Of a DNA stretch of 64,000 nt, positions 9,060-17,080 are shown in pieces. This stretch comes from Devosia neptuniae (lineage in GTDB: Bacteria > Pseudomonadota > Alphaproteobacteria > Rhizobiales > Devosiaceae): assembly GCF_025452235.1 (NCBI RefSeq), contig NZ_CP104965.1:124001-188000 (forward strand). The letters run 5' to 3'. Below the pieces are notes generated by a model, which was not told the DNA's origin, ran no database searches, and was given only the letters and a program-made list of their open reading frames with translations. The translations under genes were made by a program, and so were the position numbers. How positions within the stretch are numbered: position 1 is the stretch's first letter; every line of letters starts with the position of its first letter.

Positions 9060-9574
9060 ACTACGAAGCCCAGCGCATGGCAACTGCCGCGCTGATCGCC
9101 GGCCACACCTGTGTTCTCCGCCGATACCCTCGCCTTCATCCGCGACAGCGGCATGTCCGATACCGTACCGCGTCGGGCCATGGCTGGCGATGTTCCACGA
9201 AGCGCCACAGGAGCGGCGACGAGAACTGGCTGAGCCCGGCATGATCACCGAGAGCCGGCAACGCCGTGCTCGGCTTTGCCGGCTATCGCATTGCCGACAA
9301 TACTGCGCTGACGCTCGCCGAAGGTCTCGATAATAACGACCCATATCCCCGCAGGATCGACGACGTCGTGATCGGCTCGACATGATCGCCCAGGGCGCAA
9401 CTGCCGGCGTTGCCGCTCATTTCATGGCCATCGGTGAAGATCTGGCCGCCTGCTCGCTCATCCCAGGCGACCCGGCGGCCGTTCTTCGGACAAGACGCGA
9501 CGCCTGAAGTTGAGCCCACCTGGGCGGTCGCGCCAGGGTTCAACGATGGAGATAGTCTGCGCCCTTCTGGGACT
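9060..9574. repeat. Diverged inverted copy of the dppB-M24 junction
   Basis: Read on the plus strand, this stretch first encodes YEAQRMATAALIAGHTC, exactly as the minus-strand M24 gene does at about 10100-10150. It then gives recognisable but frame-broken pieces of the M24 C-terminus and of the DppB N-terminus (a LIPGDPAAV remnant near 9460). It is therefore an inverted copy of roughly the same segment as the flanking repeats, with many substitutions and small indels. It reaches about 45 bases further into the M24 gene than the left direct copy. No transposase or other gene is present. Confidence 0.85.
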
Positions 9575-9804
9575 ATATCGCCGTGCAGGAGCGCAGCGAA
9601 ATAGTCCCAGAGGCGGATATACCAGGGATCGTTGAGGCCTAGCGCATTGCGCAGATTGAGAATGGCTTCAGGCGTCGCGTCTTGTCCGAGGAGGACGGCC
9701 GCCGGGTCGCCTGGGATGAGCAGCAGCAGGCCGAATGTCACCACGACCAGGCCGATGGCCATGGGGATGAGCAGCAATAGCCGGCGGACGATATAGGCGA
9801 TCAT
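9575..9804 (-). pseudogene. 5' fragment of the DppB-type permease gene, duplicated
   Basis: This holds the first 77 or so codons of the permease (from MIAYIVRR to about LHGD), identical to the start of the intact gene at 8758. The frame then runs into the diverged inverted copy and no longer encodes a permease. It keeps the native overlap with the stop of the M24 gene. It is a remnant of the duplication. Confidence 0.9.
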
Positions 9805-10105
9805 GAGGTCGAGCCGATCACGACGTCGTCGATCTTGCGGGGGTAATGGGTCATGCTATCGGGACCTTCGGCGGTGATCAGCACGGTGTCGGCAATGCGG
9901 TAGCCGGCAAAGCCGGGCACGAAGATTGCCGGCTCGCTCGAGGTGATCATGCCGGGCTCGAGAATGGTCTCGTCGCCCGCTTCCACCCATGGCGCTTCAT
10001 GGAACATCACGCCCATGCCATGGCCGACGCGGTGCAGCAGATAATCGGACATGCCGCTGTCGCGGATGAAGGCGAGGGCGAGGTTATCGGCGGAGGCACA
10101 GGTGT
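9575..10105. repeat. Right copy of the 531-bp direct repeat
   Basis: This is the second identical copy of the segment at 8529-9059. Its right half continues into the intact M24 gene. Its left half is a truncated 5' piece of the DppB-type gene. Deleting 8529-9574 would leave a perfect, uninterrupted dppB-M24 junction. Confidence 0.95.
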
Positions 10106-10985
10106 GGCCGGCGATCAGCGCGGCAGTTGCCATGCGCTGGGCTTCGTAGGCCACGGCATAATGATCAAGCTGGATCTTGCTGGGTTCGCCGATGAACAGG
10201 GTGCGTTCGCTTTCGGCGGCACGGCCACCGACGCGGCAGCCGAGCGAGAGAATGATGCTTTCGCCCCGCTTGACCGGATTGCCGGTGGGCATGCCATGGG
10301 GAAAGGCCGAGCGGGCGCCGGAATAGACCAGGCCACTGGCCAGGCCCTGCACCAGCATCAGATCGGCATGCTCTTCATGCATGATCTTCATGGCGTGGCG
10401 CGAGACGAAGGATTCGATTTCGATCTCGCTGGGCAGCGTGCCGCCCGATGCCATGGCCTCGGCAATGAGACCGACACCGGCCACCACCATCTCATCAGAA
10501 ATCCGCGCCGCCTCGCGGTGCAGCACGATTTCCTCGGGATATTTGATCAGCCGCATCTGCTGGACGATATTGGCCGGCACGACGCGGCTGGCATTGGGGA
10601 ACGCCGCCTCGATCTGGCTGACGCGGGCGAGCGAAATGGCGTGGCTATAGGCGACGACGCCGGTCATGTCGGGGAAGGCGCGGCCGAGCACGTCGAAGGG
10701 CCGGTCAATGCCGGGGAATTCGAAATAGACGATGGGTTCGGCGGCGATATTCTGGTGCGCCGCGTGGCTCTCTTCGAGCTTGGGCAGCAGCAGCCAGGCG
10801 CCGTCATGGCTGATGGCGAAGACCACTGGGCGCTCGGTGGTGTAGTGCGAGAAGCCGGTGGTGTAGATCACGTCGTCGTTGGAATCGAGCAGCAGCAGGT
10901 CGATGCCCGCAGCGGCCATGCGCTTGCGGATATCGGCGTGAACCTTGGCATAATAGTCGTGTCCGAGGACCTGGTGGAACGCCAT
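9801..10985 (-). CDS. M24 family creatinase/prolidase-like hydrolase with atypical metal site
   Basis: A 394-residue protein with a creatinase-type N-terminal domain (to about residue 150) and a pita-bread M24 domain. The catalytic-site histidine is kept in HRVGHGMGVMFHEAPW (near residue 322), and so is the glutamate in SSEPAIFVPG (near 351). The usual first metal aspartates are missing: the strand reads SLGCRVGGRAAESERT instead of a DxG...DxTR pattern. The last ligand glutamate is replaced by Ala in YRIADTV (near 365). Metal-dependent peptidase activity is thus doubtful. A metal-independent, creatinase-like hydrolysis of a C-N bond fits better. It is co-transcribed with the peptide importer, so its substrate is probably the imported compound. 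Confidence 0.85.
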   Translation of the reverse strand: MAFHQVLGHDYYAKVHADIRKRMAAAGIDLLLLDSNDDVIYTTGFSHYTTERPVVFAISHDGAWLLLPKLEESHAAHQNIAAEPIVYFEFPGIDRPFDVLGRAFPDMTGVVAYSHAISLARVSQIEAAFPNASRVVPANIVQQMRLIKYPEEIVLHREAARISDEMVVAGVGLIAEAMASGGTLPSEIEIESFVSRHAMKIMHEEHADLMLVQGLASGLVYSGARSAFPHGMPTGNPVKRGESIILSLGCRVGGRAAESERTLFIGEPSKIQLDHYAVAYEAQRMATAALIAGHTCASADNLALAFIRDSGMSDYLLHRVGHGMGVMFHEAPWVEAGDETILEPGMITSSEPAIFVPGFAGYRIADTVLITAEGPDSMTHYPRKIDDVVIGSTS

Positions 10986-11006
10986 CTATCGTCTCATGAA
11001 CTTTGG

Positions 11007-11040
11007 AAAAAAGCCGGCCGACATCGGGCAGATGCCGGCC
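11007..11040 (-). terminator. Intrinsic terminator-like hairpin after the binding-protein gene
   Basis: On the minus strand, a GGCCGGCAT / ATGTCGGCC hairpin is followed by GGC and six T residues. It lies 16 bases beyond the stop of the binding-protein gene and before the M24 gene. Such a site would lower downstream expression relative to the binding protein. Confidence 0.75.
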
Positions 11041-11055
11041 GCAGTCGTCAGGAAA

Positions 11056-12594
11056 TCAATCGGTGAAGCCGATAAGGCCGCGCAGATTGCCGCGCGGAGT
11101 GGCCTGCACGGTCACCGGAATGTCCTTGGAATAGAACATCTGGTAGCCCTGGGCCGAGACGATGTAATAGGGCAGATCCTGCGCCAGGATCGTGGCGGCG
11201 GCCTGGTAATCCTTGACGCGTTCGGCCTGATCAAGGGTCGAGCGGCCGTCCTGCAGGAGAGTATCGACTTCGGGATTGGAATAGCCGCCCCAATTGGTCG
11301 AGCCGCCCGTGGTGAGCTGGGCGAACATCAGGCGATCGGGATCGACGATGTTGAGCCAGCCCAGCAGCGCGATCTGGTGCAGGCTCTTCTGGACGTAATT
11401 GGTCGAGAAGGATGGCCAATCGGAAATCTGTGCGGTCGCCTTGACGCCGGCCGATTCAAAGATGGCCTGCATGTATTCCACGGTCTGCACGCGATTGGGG
11501 TCTTCGCTGTGGGTCGCCAGCGTCACGGCCAGATCCTTGCCGTCCTTGTCGAGAACGCCATCGCCATTGCTGTCGGTCCAGCCCAGTTCGTTGAACAGGG
11601 CAACGGCGCCTTCAACATTGAAAGTGGGCTGGGAAATGGTATCGGAATAGGCCCAGGACGAGGGCAGGATGATCGAGTGCGCGACCTGATCGACGCCCTG
11701 GTAGATGTCGTTGACGATGGTTTCCTGATCCACCAGCATCGCGAATGCCTGGCGCATCTTGGGGTCGGCCAGCAGCGGGTCCTTGGTGTTGAAGTTGAGG
11801 TAGTTCACGCCAAGGCCGGCGGTGATGACATTGCCGAAGCGGTCGTCGGCCTTGAGGCGCTCGATATCCTGCGGGGAGAGCGGGGACTGGATCACGTCGA
11901 GATCGCCGGCTTCAAAAGCCTGGGCGCGGGCGGAGTTGTCGCCGATGATCTTGATGGTCACGTTTTCGATTTCGGGCGCGCCGCGCCAGTAATTGGCATT
12001 GGCCTCGAGTGTGATTTCGCTGCCGCGGTTCCACGACACGAGCTTCATCGGGCCGGCGCCAACCGGATTGAGCGCCAGATCGGCGCCGCCTTCGACCAGC
12101 GCCTTGGGCACGATGCCGACGTCGAGATAGCTCAGTAGCGGGGCATAGGGGGCGCTGAGGGTGAACTTGACGGTGAGCGGATCGACGGCCTCGACGGTAG
12201 TGATCGGAGTGTAGAGTGCGCGGGCGGGGGCGTTGAAATCGGGATCGATCAGGGTGGTGTAGGTGAAGACCACGTCATCGGCGGTCAGCGGGCTGCCGTC
12301 GGAGAATTTCAGGTCCGGGCGGAGCTTGAAGATGAAGGTCTGCGGATCGGGATTTTCCCAGCTTTCGGCCAGGTCCGGCACCGGTTCCAGCGCCGGGGTG
12401 ATGTGGACGAGGCCCGCATAGATCAGGTCGGCCGTGCGCGAGGCGGTGGTGTCGCGGGTGAGGCGCGGATCGAGCGTGCCGGCATCGACATCGGTGCCGA
12501 CGACGACGGTCTGGGCATCCTGTGCCATGGCCATATGGGCCGGCATGAAGCTGAGCGCCACGATGGCGCTGGTGGTCAAAAGAAAGCGTTTCAT
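11056..12594 (-). CDS. Peptide ABC transporter substrate-binding protein (family 5)
   Basis: A 512-residue periplasmic protein with a signal peptide (MKRFLLTTSAIVALSF ending near AMAQD). It has family 5 landmarks: DAGTLDPRLTRDTTASR, LAESWENPDPQTFIFKLRPD, and the signature LKFSDGSPLTADDVVFTYTT. It is the first structural gene of the peptide/N-acyl compound operon. A terminator-like hairpin follows it, as often seen when the binding protein must be made in excess. The GntR regulator gene lies 40 bases upstream on the same strand. Confidence 0.92.
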   Translation of the reverse strand: MKRFLLTTSAIVALSFMPAHMAMAQDAQTVVVGTDVDAGTLDPRLTRDTTASRTADLIYAGLVHITPALEPVPDLAESWENPDPQTFIFKLRPDLKFSDGSPLTADDVVFTYTTLIDPDFNAPARALYTPITTVEAVDPLTVKFTLSAPYAPLLSYLDVGIVPKALVEGGADLALNPVGAGPMKLVSWNRGSEITLEANANYWRGAPEIENVTIKIIGDNSARAQAFEAGDLDVIQSPLSPQDIERLKADDRFGNVITAGLGVNYLNFNTKDPLLADPKMRQAFAMLVDQETIVNDIYQGVDQVAHSIILPSSWAYSDTISQPTFNVEGAVALFNELGWTDSNGDGVLDKDGKDLAVTLATHSEDPNRVQTVEYMQAIFESAGVKATAQISDWPSFSTNYVQKSLHQIALLGWLNIVDPDRLMFAQLTTGGSTNWGGYSNPEVDTLLQDGRSTLDQAERVKDYQAAATILAQDLPYYIVSAQGYQMFYSKDIPVTVQATPRGNLRGLIGFTD

Positions 12595-12634
12595 TCCCTG
12601 TTTTCCCTTTGCATGAAGTCTTTTGAAGGCGGTG

Positions 12635-13663
12635 TCAGGCTGGTGTCATTCCCTCGACGACAGCAGCCTCATGCCCCACTTCCCTGGCGATCCGCCGCTG
12701 CCGGAGTTCGGCAAGATGCGGCGCGAGCGTGTTTTCCAGCGCCCCCGGATCGGGCGCGTGGCGATATTCGAAACAGCGCACATTGGGCCGCACCAGATCG
12801 GCCACATGGTCGGCGCCCGAGGCGTAAATCACCGCGTCGCAGCCGGCGATGACCTCCTTGAGATCAGGCGAGGACGACCAGGTGACGCGGATGTCGGAGA
12901 CGTGCGGGGCAAATTCGCGCACGCTGGGCCGCATGATGGCGATGTATTCCTGGAAGTGGGTCACGGCGGCGACCCGCGTGCGCGGATCGAGCCCGGCCAG
13001 GTTTTGCCGCGTGTGCTGGGACGGGATGAAGCGCAGGGCCAGCACATGCTCGATGCCGGCGAGGCTGCGCACTTCGGCCTCGCGATGGGGGAAGGTGATC
13101 ACCAGATCGGCGCGGTGGCAGGCGTCGCGCTCGGCGCCGGGCTGGCGCAGGCTTTCGAGCGTCACCAGCTGCATGCTGTCATTGGCGCTGAGTGCGGGGC
13201 GGATCTGCTCGACATAGTCGCGGCCCGGCCCTTCGAAAATGCAGACGAACACCATGGAGAGCCCAACCGAAGGGCGGCGCAGCTGGGCCTGGGCATTGAT
13301 CATGGAGACCAGTTCCAGGGTGGAGACGCCAAGCGCCTCGGCCCGGCCGACAATGGCCTCGATATCACCGCGCAGGGCATTGATGGGCTGGGTGTCATCC
13401 ACCGCCAGACGCGGATCGCGCACGGTGAAGGCGCCCAGACCCTGGCGCATCTCGATGAGGCCCGCATCGCGCAGCTGTTGATAGACCTGGCTGACCGTCA
13501 TGGGCGCAATACCCAGCTCGGCGGCGAGCTGGCGCACCGATGGTAGCTTGGTGCCATAGGCCATGTCGCCAAAGGCCAGCGTGTAGCTCAGCAGGCCATG
13601 CAGCTGCGTGCCCACGGGAACGGGCAGCGACTTATCAATGCTGGATGCGTCTATGGGGAACAT
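12635..13663 (-). CDS. GntR family transcriptional regulator
   Basis: A 342-residue protein with an N-terminal GntR winged helix-turn-helix (YGTKLPSVRQLAAELGIAPM, then TVSQVYQQLRDAGLIEMRQG). Its C-terminal region of about 230 residues has repeated beta-alpha units resembling a ligand-binding domain instead of an FCD, UTRA or aminotransferase domain. The chosen start is ATG 13663 (MFPIDASS); a TTG at 13675 is possible. It precedes the binding-protein gene on the same strand and probably controls this peptide operon, sensing the substrate or a breakdown product. Confidence 0.85.
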   Translation of the reverse strand: MFPIDASSIDKSLPVPVGTQLHGLLSYTLAFGDMAYGTKLPSVRQLAAELGIAPMTVSQVYQQLRDAGLIEMRQGLGAFTVRDPRLAVDDTQPINALRGDIEAIVGRAEALGVSTLELVSMINAQAQLRRPSVGLSMVFVCIFEGPGRDYVEQIRPALSANDSMQLVTLESLRQPGAERDACHRADLVITFPHREAEVRSLAGIEHVLALRFIPSQHTRQNLAGLDPRTRVAAVTHFQEYIAIMRPSVREFAPHVSDIRVTWSSSPDLKEVIAGCDAVIYASGADHVADLVRPNVRCFEYRHAPDPGALENTLAPHLAELRQRRIAREVGHEAAVVEGMTPA

Positions 13664-13878
13664 GTGTGCTACCAATTCAGTACACGCTCACCGTAACATC
13701 GGATTTTCAGAGCGCAATAGGTTCTGGGAGTTTTTTGTACACAGTTTGCATTCGCCGCAAATCTGTGCAGAAATATTCCTTGCAAGCGCTTCACTATCCG
13801 CGAATAGGCTGATGCGGCTGACAAATCACGCGAAAACGCGGCCGGCGAGTGAATGATCGGCCTTGGGAAGGTGTACTA

Positions 13879-14850
13879 ATGGACTATATCAACCTCGGTC
13901 GGACCGGCCTTAAAATCTCGCGACTGGCTCTGGGTTGCATGACGTTCGGATCGTCCAATTGGGCGCCGTGGGTGCTCGACGAGGAGGCTTCGCGCCCGAT
14001 CATCGAGCAGGCCGTGGCGCTGGGGATCAACTTTTTCGACCTGGCGGATATGTATTCGCAGGGCGCGAGCGAGGAGGTGGTGGGCCGGGTGCTCGCCGCT
14101 ATTCCGCGCCATAAGCTGGTGCTGGCGACCAAGCTCTATAACCCGATGAGCCAAGACCCCAATGATCGCGGGCTATCGCGCAAGCATATTTTCGAAGCGG
14201 TGGATGGCAGCCTCAAGCGGCTTGGAACCGACTATATCGATCTCTACCAGCTGCACCGCTTCGATTATGACACGCCGCTGGAAGAGACGCTGGATGCGCT
14301 GAACGACGTGGTGCGGGCCGGCAAGGTGCGCTATCTGGGCGCATCCTCGATGCATGCCTGGCAGTTCATGAAGGCGCTGGGAATGCAGCGCGCCAATGGC
14401 TGGGCGCCGTTCGTGTCGATGCAGCCGCATTACAATCTGATTTACCGGGAAGAAGAGCGCGAAATGCTGCCGCTGTGCCGGTCCGAGGGGATTGGCGTGA
14501 TCCCCTGGAGCCCCCTGGCGCGTGGGCGTTTGGCGGGCCGGAGCGGGGACGCTTCGACGCGGGCGCAGACCGACAAGACGGCTGGTGCGCTCTATGATCG
14601 GTCCAAGGAACAGGACGATGCGGTGGTTGCTGCCGTGCGGCAGGTGGCCGAGCGGCATGGCCGGCCGCCGGCGCAGATTGCTTATGCCTGGGTGGCTACT
14701 CGGCCGGGGATTTCGGCGCCGATCGTGGGGATTTCCAAGCTCCACCAGTTTGATGATGCAGTGGCGGCGCTTGAGGTCAAGCTCAGCGACGAGGATGTCG
14801 CCTTGATGGAAGCCCCCTATCAGCCCAAGCCCGTTGCCGGGCATCAGTGA
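13879..14850 (+). CDS. Aldo/keto reductase
   Basis: A 323-residue NADPH-dependent oxidoreductase of the AKR superfamily. It starts MDYINLGRTGLKISRLALG and shows the catalytic tetrad: Asp and Tyr in NFFDLADMYSQG, Lys in LVLATKLYNP and His in YQLHRFDYDTP. The cofactor motif IPWSPLARGRLAGR follows. The sequence type is close to the voltage-gated potassium channel beta-subunit-like/YajO group. ATG 13879 is preferred because GGGAAGG lies just upstream and the family begins here. It is divergent from the GntR regulator. Confidence 0.9.
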   Translation: MDYINLGRTGLKISRLALGCMTFGSSNWAPWVLDEEASRPIIEQAVALGINFFDLADMYSQGASEEVVGRVLAAIPRHKLVLATKLYNPMSQDPNDRGLSRKHIFEAVDGSLKRLGTDYIDLYQLHRFDYDTPLEETLDALNDVVRAGKVRYLGASSMHAWQFMKALGMQRANGWAPFVSMQPHYNLIYREEEREMLPLCRSEGIGVIPWSPLARGRLAGRSGDASTRAQTDKTAGALYDRSKEQDDAVVAAVRQVAERHGRPPAQIAYAWVATRPGISAPIVGISKLHQFDDAVAALEVKLSDEDVALMEAPYQPKPVAGHQ

Positions 14851-14900
14851 GGATCAGATCATGAAACTTGGCAAAGATTTAGCCGAACTCATCGCTGGCA

Positions 14901-16025
14901 TTGATCAACTCTATCGCAGCAACGCCGCGCAGCGACGGATTTCTGGATCGGGAGGGACTGATCCCGGTTGCGGTGGCGGAGGTCGAGCCGCGTGTGCTGC
15001 GGGATTATGATGAGGCGACGGCGGAACTGCTGGCCTTGCGCGGGCGGTTGGGAGCTGAGGCGGAGTCGGCGCTACGGCGGGATTATCTCGAGGAGATGAT
15101 CGACTCGCTGCTGGCGCTGGTGACGACGTTTGCGGAGCAGGAGATTTCCTTCGCCGATCGCGTGCGGCGGCAAATCCGGGTCGATACACAATTGGTTGGC
15201 GATGATGTGCTGGATGGCTATCGCGCTATCATTCGGGCAAAACTGGATGAAATGGGCTTTGCTGGCGGCGCGCTGGCGGACGATCTGGCGCGATGGGAAG
15301 AGCAGGTTCGGGTACCGGTGGATGCGGTGCTGGAGACCATGCGGGCGCTGACCCTGGAAGCCCGCGAGCGCGTTACCGCGACGATGTATCCGATGGCGGA
15401 TCAGTGGATGGAGCCGGTCGGCGTGAGCGCCGTGCCGTTCTCGGCCTATTGCGATTATCCGGCCCGCAAGGTGCTGATGAATCTCGATTTCCCCTATACC
15501 CGATTTGCCCTCAAGCACTTGGCGACGCATGAAGTGTTCCCGGGCCATCTGGTGCATCTGGCGCTGCGGGAGCGCTATGTGGCGGAAGGCCTTATGCCGC
15601 TCGATGCGGCTCAAGTGGTGACCTCCTCGGCCAGTAGCGCGCTGTTCGAGGGCATTGCCGATAATGGCATGTTCTTCCTCGACTGGATCGAGGGCCCGGA
15701 GGATGAGCTGGGCGTGGCGCTACAGCGTTTGCGCGGCGCCTTGCGCTGCAATGCGGCCTGGATGATGCATAGCCAAGGCAAGACACTGGACGAGATCGTT
15801 CCGGTGATTGCTGAGGGCGGGTTCCAGGACCCGGTGACGGCGCGATCGCGGCTGGCGTTTCTCGGACATAATTTGCGGGCGCCGTTCGTCTACGCCTATT
15901 GGTGTGGCGATGTGGCCGTGCATGAGGTCTGGAAGACAGTACCGAAGGAGCGGCGGGCGGAATTCTGGGACTATCTCTACGGCAATATGCACACGCCCAA
16001 GACGCTCGCCGCGCATTGGAAATAG
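14901..16025 (+). CDS. DUF885 family protein (compact, possibly 5' frameshifted)
   Basis: The protein has the metallopeptidase-like motif ATHEVFPGHLVHL (His210, Glu211, His215 counted from the TTG at 14901) and a downstream glutamate in SALFEGIADNG, as in DUF885 proteins of the M32/thermolysin-like group. At about 374 residues it is much shorter than the usual 550-600. The beginning is odd: a good ATG at 14861 opens a frame encoding MKLGKDLAELIAGIDQLYRS that ends at 15010. The conserved body is in another frame, reachable only from a TTG at 14901. A single-base shift near 14925-14935 would join the two. It is either a sequencing error, a decaying gene or a genuinely short form. Confidence 0.75.
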   Translation: MINSIAATPRSDGFLDREGLIPVAVAEVEPRVLRDYDEATAELLALRGRLGAEAESALRRDYLEEMIDSLLALVTTFAEQEISFADRVRRQIRVDTQLVGDDVLDGYRAIIRAKLDEMGFAGGALADDLARWEEQVRVPVDAVLETMRALTLEARERVTATMYPMADQWMEPVGVSAVPFSAYCDYPARKVLMNLDFPYTRFALKHLATHEVFPGHLVHLALRERYVAEGLMPLDAAQVVTSSASSALFEGIADNGMFFLDWIEGPEDELGVALQRLRGALRCNAAWMMHSQGKTLDEIVPVIAEGGFQDPVTARSRLAFLGHNLRAPFVYAYWCGDVAVHEVWKTVPKERRAEFWDYLYGNMHTPKTLAAHWK

Positions 16026-17072
16026 CTACAGCGTCGCCAGCGCCCGGTTGGTCAGGGCCGGGCCATAGGCGTCGCGAATGGCAAGCTTGGCTTCGAGCGC
16101 GACGATGACGCTGTCGCAGAAATTGGTGTCGTACATGTCGGAGAGGTTGTTGAGACCGCCCGGCGAGAAGACATTGATCTCCAAAATCTTGTCGCCGACG
16201 ATATCGAGGCCGACCAGGAACATGCCGTCCGCGACCAGCTTGGGGCGGACGGTTTCGGCAATGGCGAGCATGGTATCGGTCATGGCGACGGGCTCGGGGC
16301 CGCCCCCGACATGCACATTGGAGCGGATTTCGCCCTTGGCGGGCACCCGGCGGAAGGCGGCATATTTGCCGTCGCGGACCAGCGGGCGGCCGTTCATCAG
16401 GAAGAAGCGGACATCGCCTTCGGCGGCCTCGGGGATGAAATCCTGGGCGATCAGATAGCCCTCCCCGCTGACGGCTTCGAAAATCTGGTTGAGATTGGCA
16501 TCCTTGGGCGAAGCGATCTTGAACACGTTCTTGCCACCCGAGCCCTGCAGCGGCTTGACGATGGCGCCCTGTTTCTGCCCGTCGATGAAGGCGCGAATTT
16601 CCTCGATGCTTTTGGAAATCAGGGTGGCGGGGCGCACCGAGGCCGGGAAATCCTGGAAATAGAGCTTGTTCTGCGCCATGCCCAGGCCATCGGGATCGTT
16701 GAGGACGATCACTCCGCGCGCCGCTGCCATGCGGCCGAAAATGGTGCCGACATTGGCGGCCCAGGGCCGGTCGGCGGCATCTTGGGAGGGGTCGTTGCGC
16801 AGCATCAGGATATCGATGTCGCTGACATCAATGGTCTCGATGACAGTCTTGTCGCCCTGCAGGTCCTTGTGCAGGGTTTCGGCTTTTTTGTAGCTGGCCG
16901 AAGGCAGGGTGAGCGCGCGGACCATCAGTCGATCGTCGGGTCGCAATACGAAATCGCCGGGGGTGACATAGCAGATGTCATGGCCGCGATTGAGCGCGAC
17001 GAGCGCCAGCACGGTCGTGGTGTAATTGGCGGATTCGCCGGCGATGGAATTGACGAAAAAAGCGATACGCAT
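16026..17072 (-). CDS. GshB-like ATP-grasp ligase
   Basis: A 348-residue protein resembling prokaryotic glutathione synthetase. It has an N-terminal Rossmann-like domain (MRIAFFVNSIAGESANYTTT, a substrate domain with MLRNDPS). The ATP-grasp domain follows: GAIVKPLQGSGGKNVFKI is the glycine-rich ATP loop, then LIAQDFIPEAAEGDVRFFLM, and LVGLDIVGDKILEINVFSPGG carries the metal-binding Glu and Asn. It is the third gene of a minus-strand set with a DUF1704 and an N-formylglutamate amidohydrolase-like gene. This context suggests formation of a small peptide or amide product other than ordinary glutathione. The substrate is unknown. Confidence 0.85.
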   Translation of the reverse strand: MRIAFFVNSIAGESANYTTTVLALVALNRGHDICYVTPGDFVLRPDDRLMVRALTLPSASYKKAETLHKDLQGDKTVIETIDVSDIDILMLRNDPSQDAADRPWAANVGTIFGRMAAARGVIVLNDPDGLGMAQNKLYFQDFPASVRPATLISKSIEEIRAFIDGQKQGAIVKPLQGSGGKNVFKIASPKDANLNQIFEAVSGEGYLIAQDFIPEAAEGDVRFFLMNGRPLVRDGKYAAFRRVPAKGEIRSNVHVGGGPEPVAMTDTMLAIAETVRPKLVADGMFLVGLDIVGDKILEINVFSPGGLNNLSDMYDTNFCDSVIVALEAKLAIRDAYGPALTNRALATL

Positions 17073-17080
17073 GCGCGCTC

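Noticed and set aside
8755..9804. An insertion sequence or integrated element explaining the duplication
   Set aside because: No transposase, terminal repeats or target-site duplication are seen. All the extra DNA is derived from the local dppB-M24 junction.
13664..13878. An operator for the GntR regulator in the gap before the aldo/keto reductase gene
   Set aside because: The TGTGCT...AGTACA and TGTACAC stretches are suggestive but imperfect and have no second copy near the operon, so I did not call them.
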